Source: Candidatus Bathyarchaeota archaeon
Lineage (GTDB): Archaea; Thermoproteota; Bathyarchaeia; TCS64
Assembly: GCA_937877765.1 (NCBI GenBank)
Contig: CALGBN010000192.1
Span: forward strand, 1 to 5,471
Length of the DNA: 5,471 nt
Direction of reading: 5' to 3'
This document shows positions 5,422 to 5,471 of the stretch, piece after piece (the first letter of the stretch is position 1; every line of letters starts with the position of its first letter). A program made the position numbers and the translations under genes. Below the pieces are notes generated by a model that did not search any database, was not told the origin of the DNA, and worked only from the letters and a program-made list of their open reading frames with translations.

Positions 5422-5471
5422 CTGTCTCTTATACACATCTCCGAGCCCACGAGACCTCTCTACATCTCGTA
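5422..5471 (-). other. Illumina Nextera i7 adapter (library artefact), right end
   Basis: This is the reverse complement of the left adapter: Tn5 mosaic end (5422-5440), i7 read-primer stub (5441-5455), index CTCTCTAC (5456-5463, N707) and the start of P7 (5464-5471). The same index at both ends indicates that reads ran through into the i7 adapter at each contig end. It is not genomic, and insert sequence ends at 5421. Confidence 0.98.

Noticed and set aside
24..5471. Terminal inverted repeats of a Tn5-like transposon carrying the genes as cargo
   Set aside because: The repeats are Nextera adapter including primer and index sequence. No transposase gene is present in the insert.

Overview
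The window is an assembled contig with about 5.35 kb of real genomic insert (74-5421). Both ends are Illumina Nextera library sequence: the Tn5 mosaic end, the i7 read-primer site, an 8-base index and P7 sequence, in inverted orientation. The terminal inverted repeats are therefore a library artefact and not a transposon. The genes at both ends are truncated where the adapter begins.

The insert looks archaeal, and an Asgard-type or other mesophilic uncultivated lineage is possible, but this is inference. Three things support it. TATA-like boxes lie 22-30 bases before several start codons, as expected for leaderless or nearly leaderless archaeal mRNAs. Short GAGGT or GTGAT Shine-Dalgarno motifs precede TTG starts where a leader is expected. 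Two secreted proteins carry an archaeal-style C-terminal sorting or anchor signal (PGF-containing motif, hydrophobic helix, RRR). No rRNA or other marker gene is present to fix the taxonomy.

Layout from left to right: (1) adapter, 1-73; (2) the 3' part of an amidohydrolase-family metal hydrolase on +, 74-557; (3) five co-directional genes on the minus strand: an MFS transporter (554-1795), an uncharacterised Cys-rich protein with a DUF6144-like C-terminal half (1905-2891), a DinB-like four-helix protein (2967-3425), and two related surface-anchored proteins (3462-4127 and 4158-5177); (4) a 98-bp divergent promoter region; (5) the first 48 codons of an aldo/keto reductase on +, 5276-5421; (6) adapter, 5422-5471. 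The insert is densely packed, with no gene-free stretch above about 110 bp.

The two surface proteins form a clear pair: the same module order, the same nine-residue GIPGFPVEA motif encoded by an identical 27-bp DNA segment, and a 30-bp gap between them. They are probably co-transcribed. The other minus-strand genes appear to have their own promoters, so this is a run of co-directional genes rather than one proven operon. I see no convincing undescribed defence or mobile system. The least explained items are the surface-protein pair and the Cys-rich protein, whose N-terminus resembles a recombinase core-binding domain.
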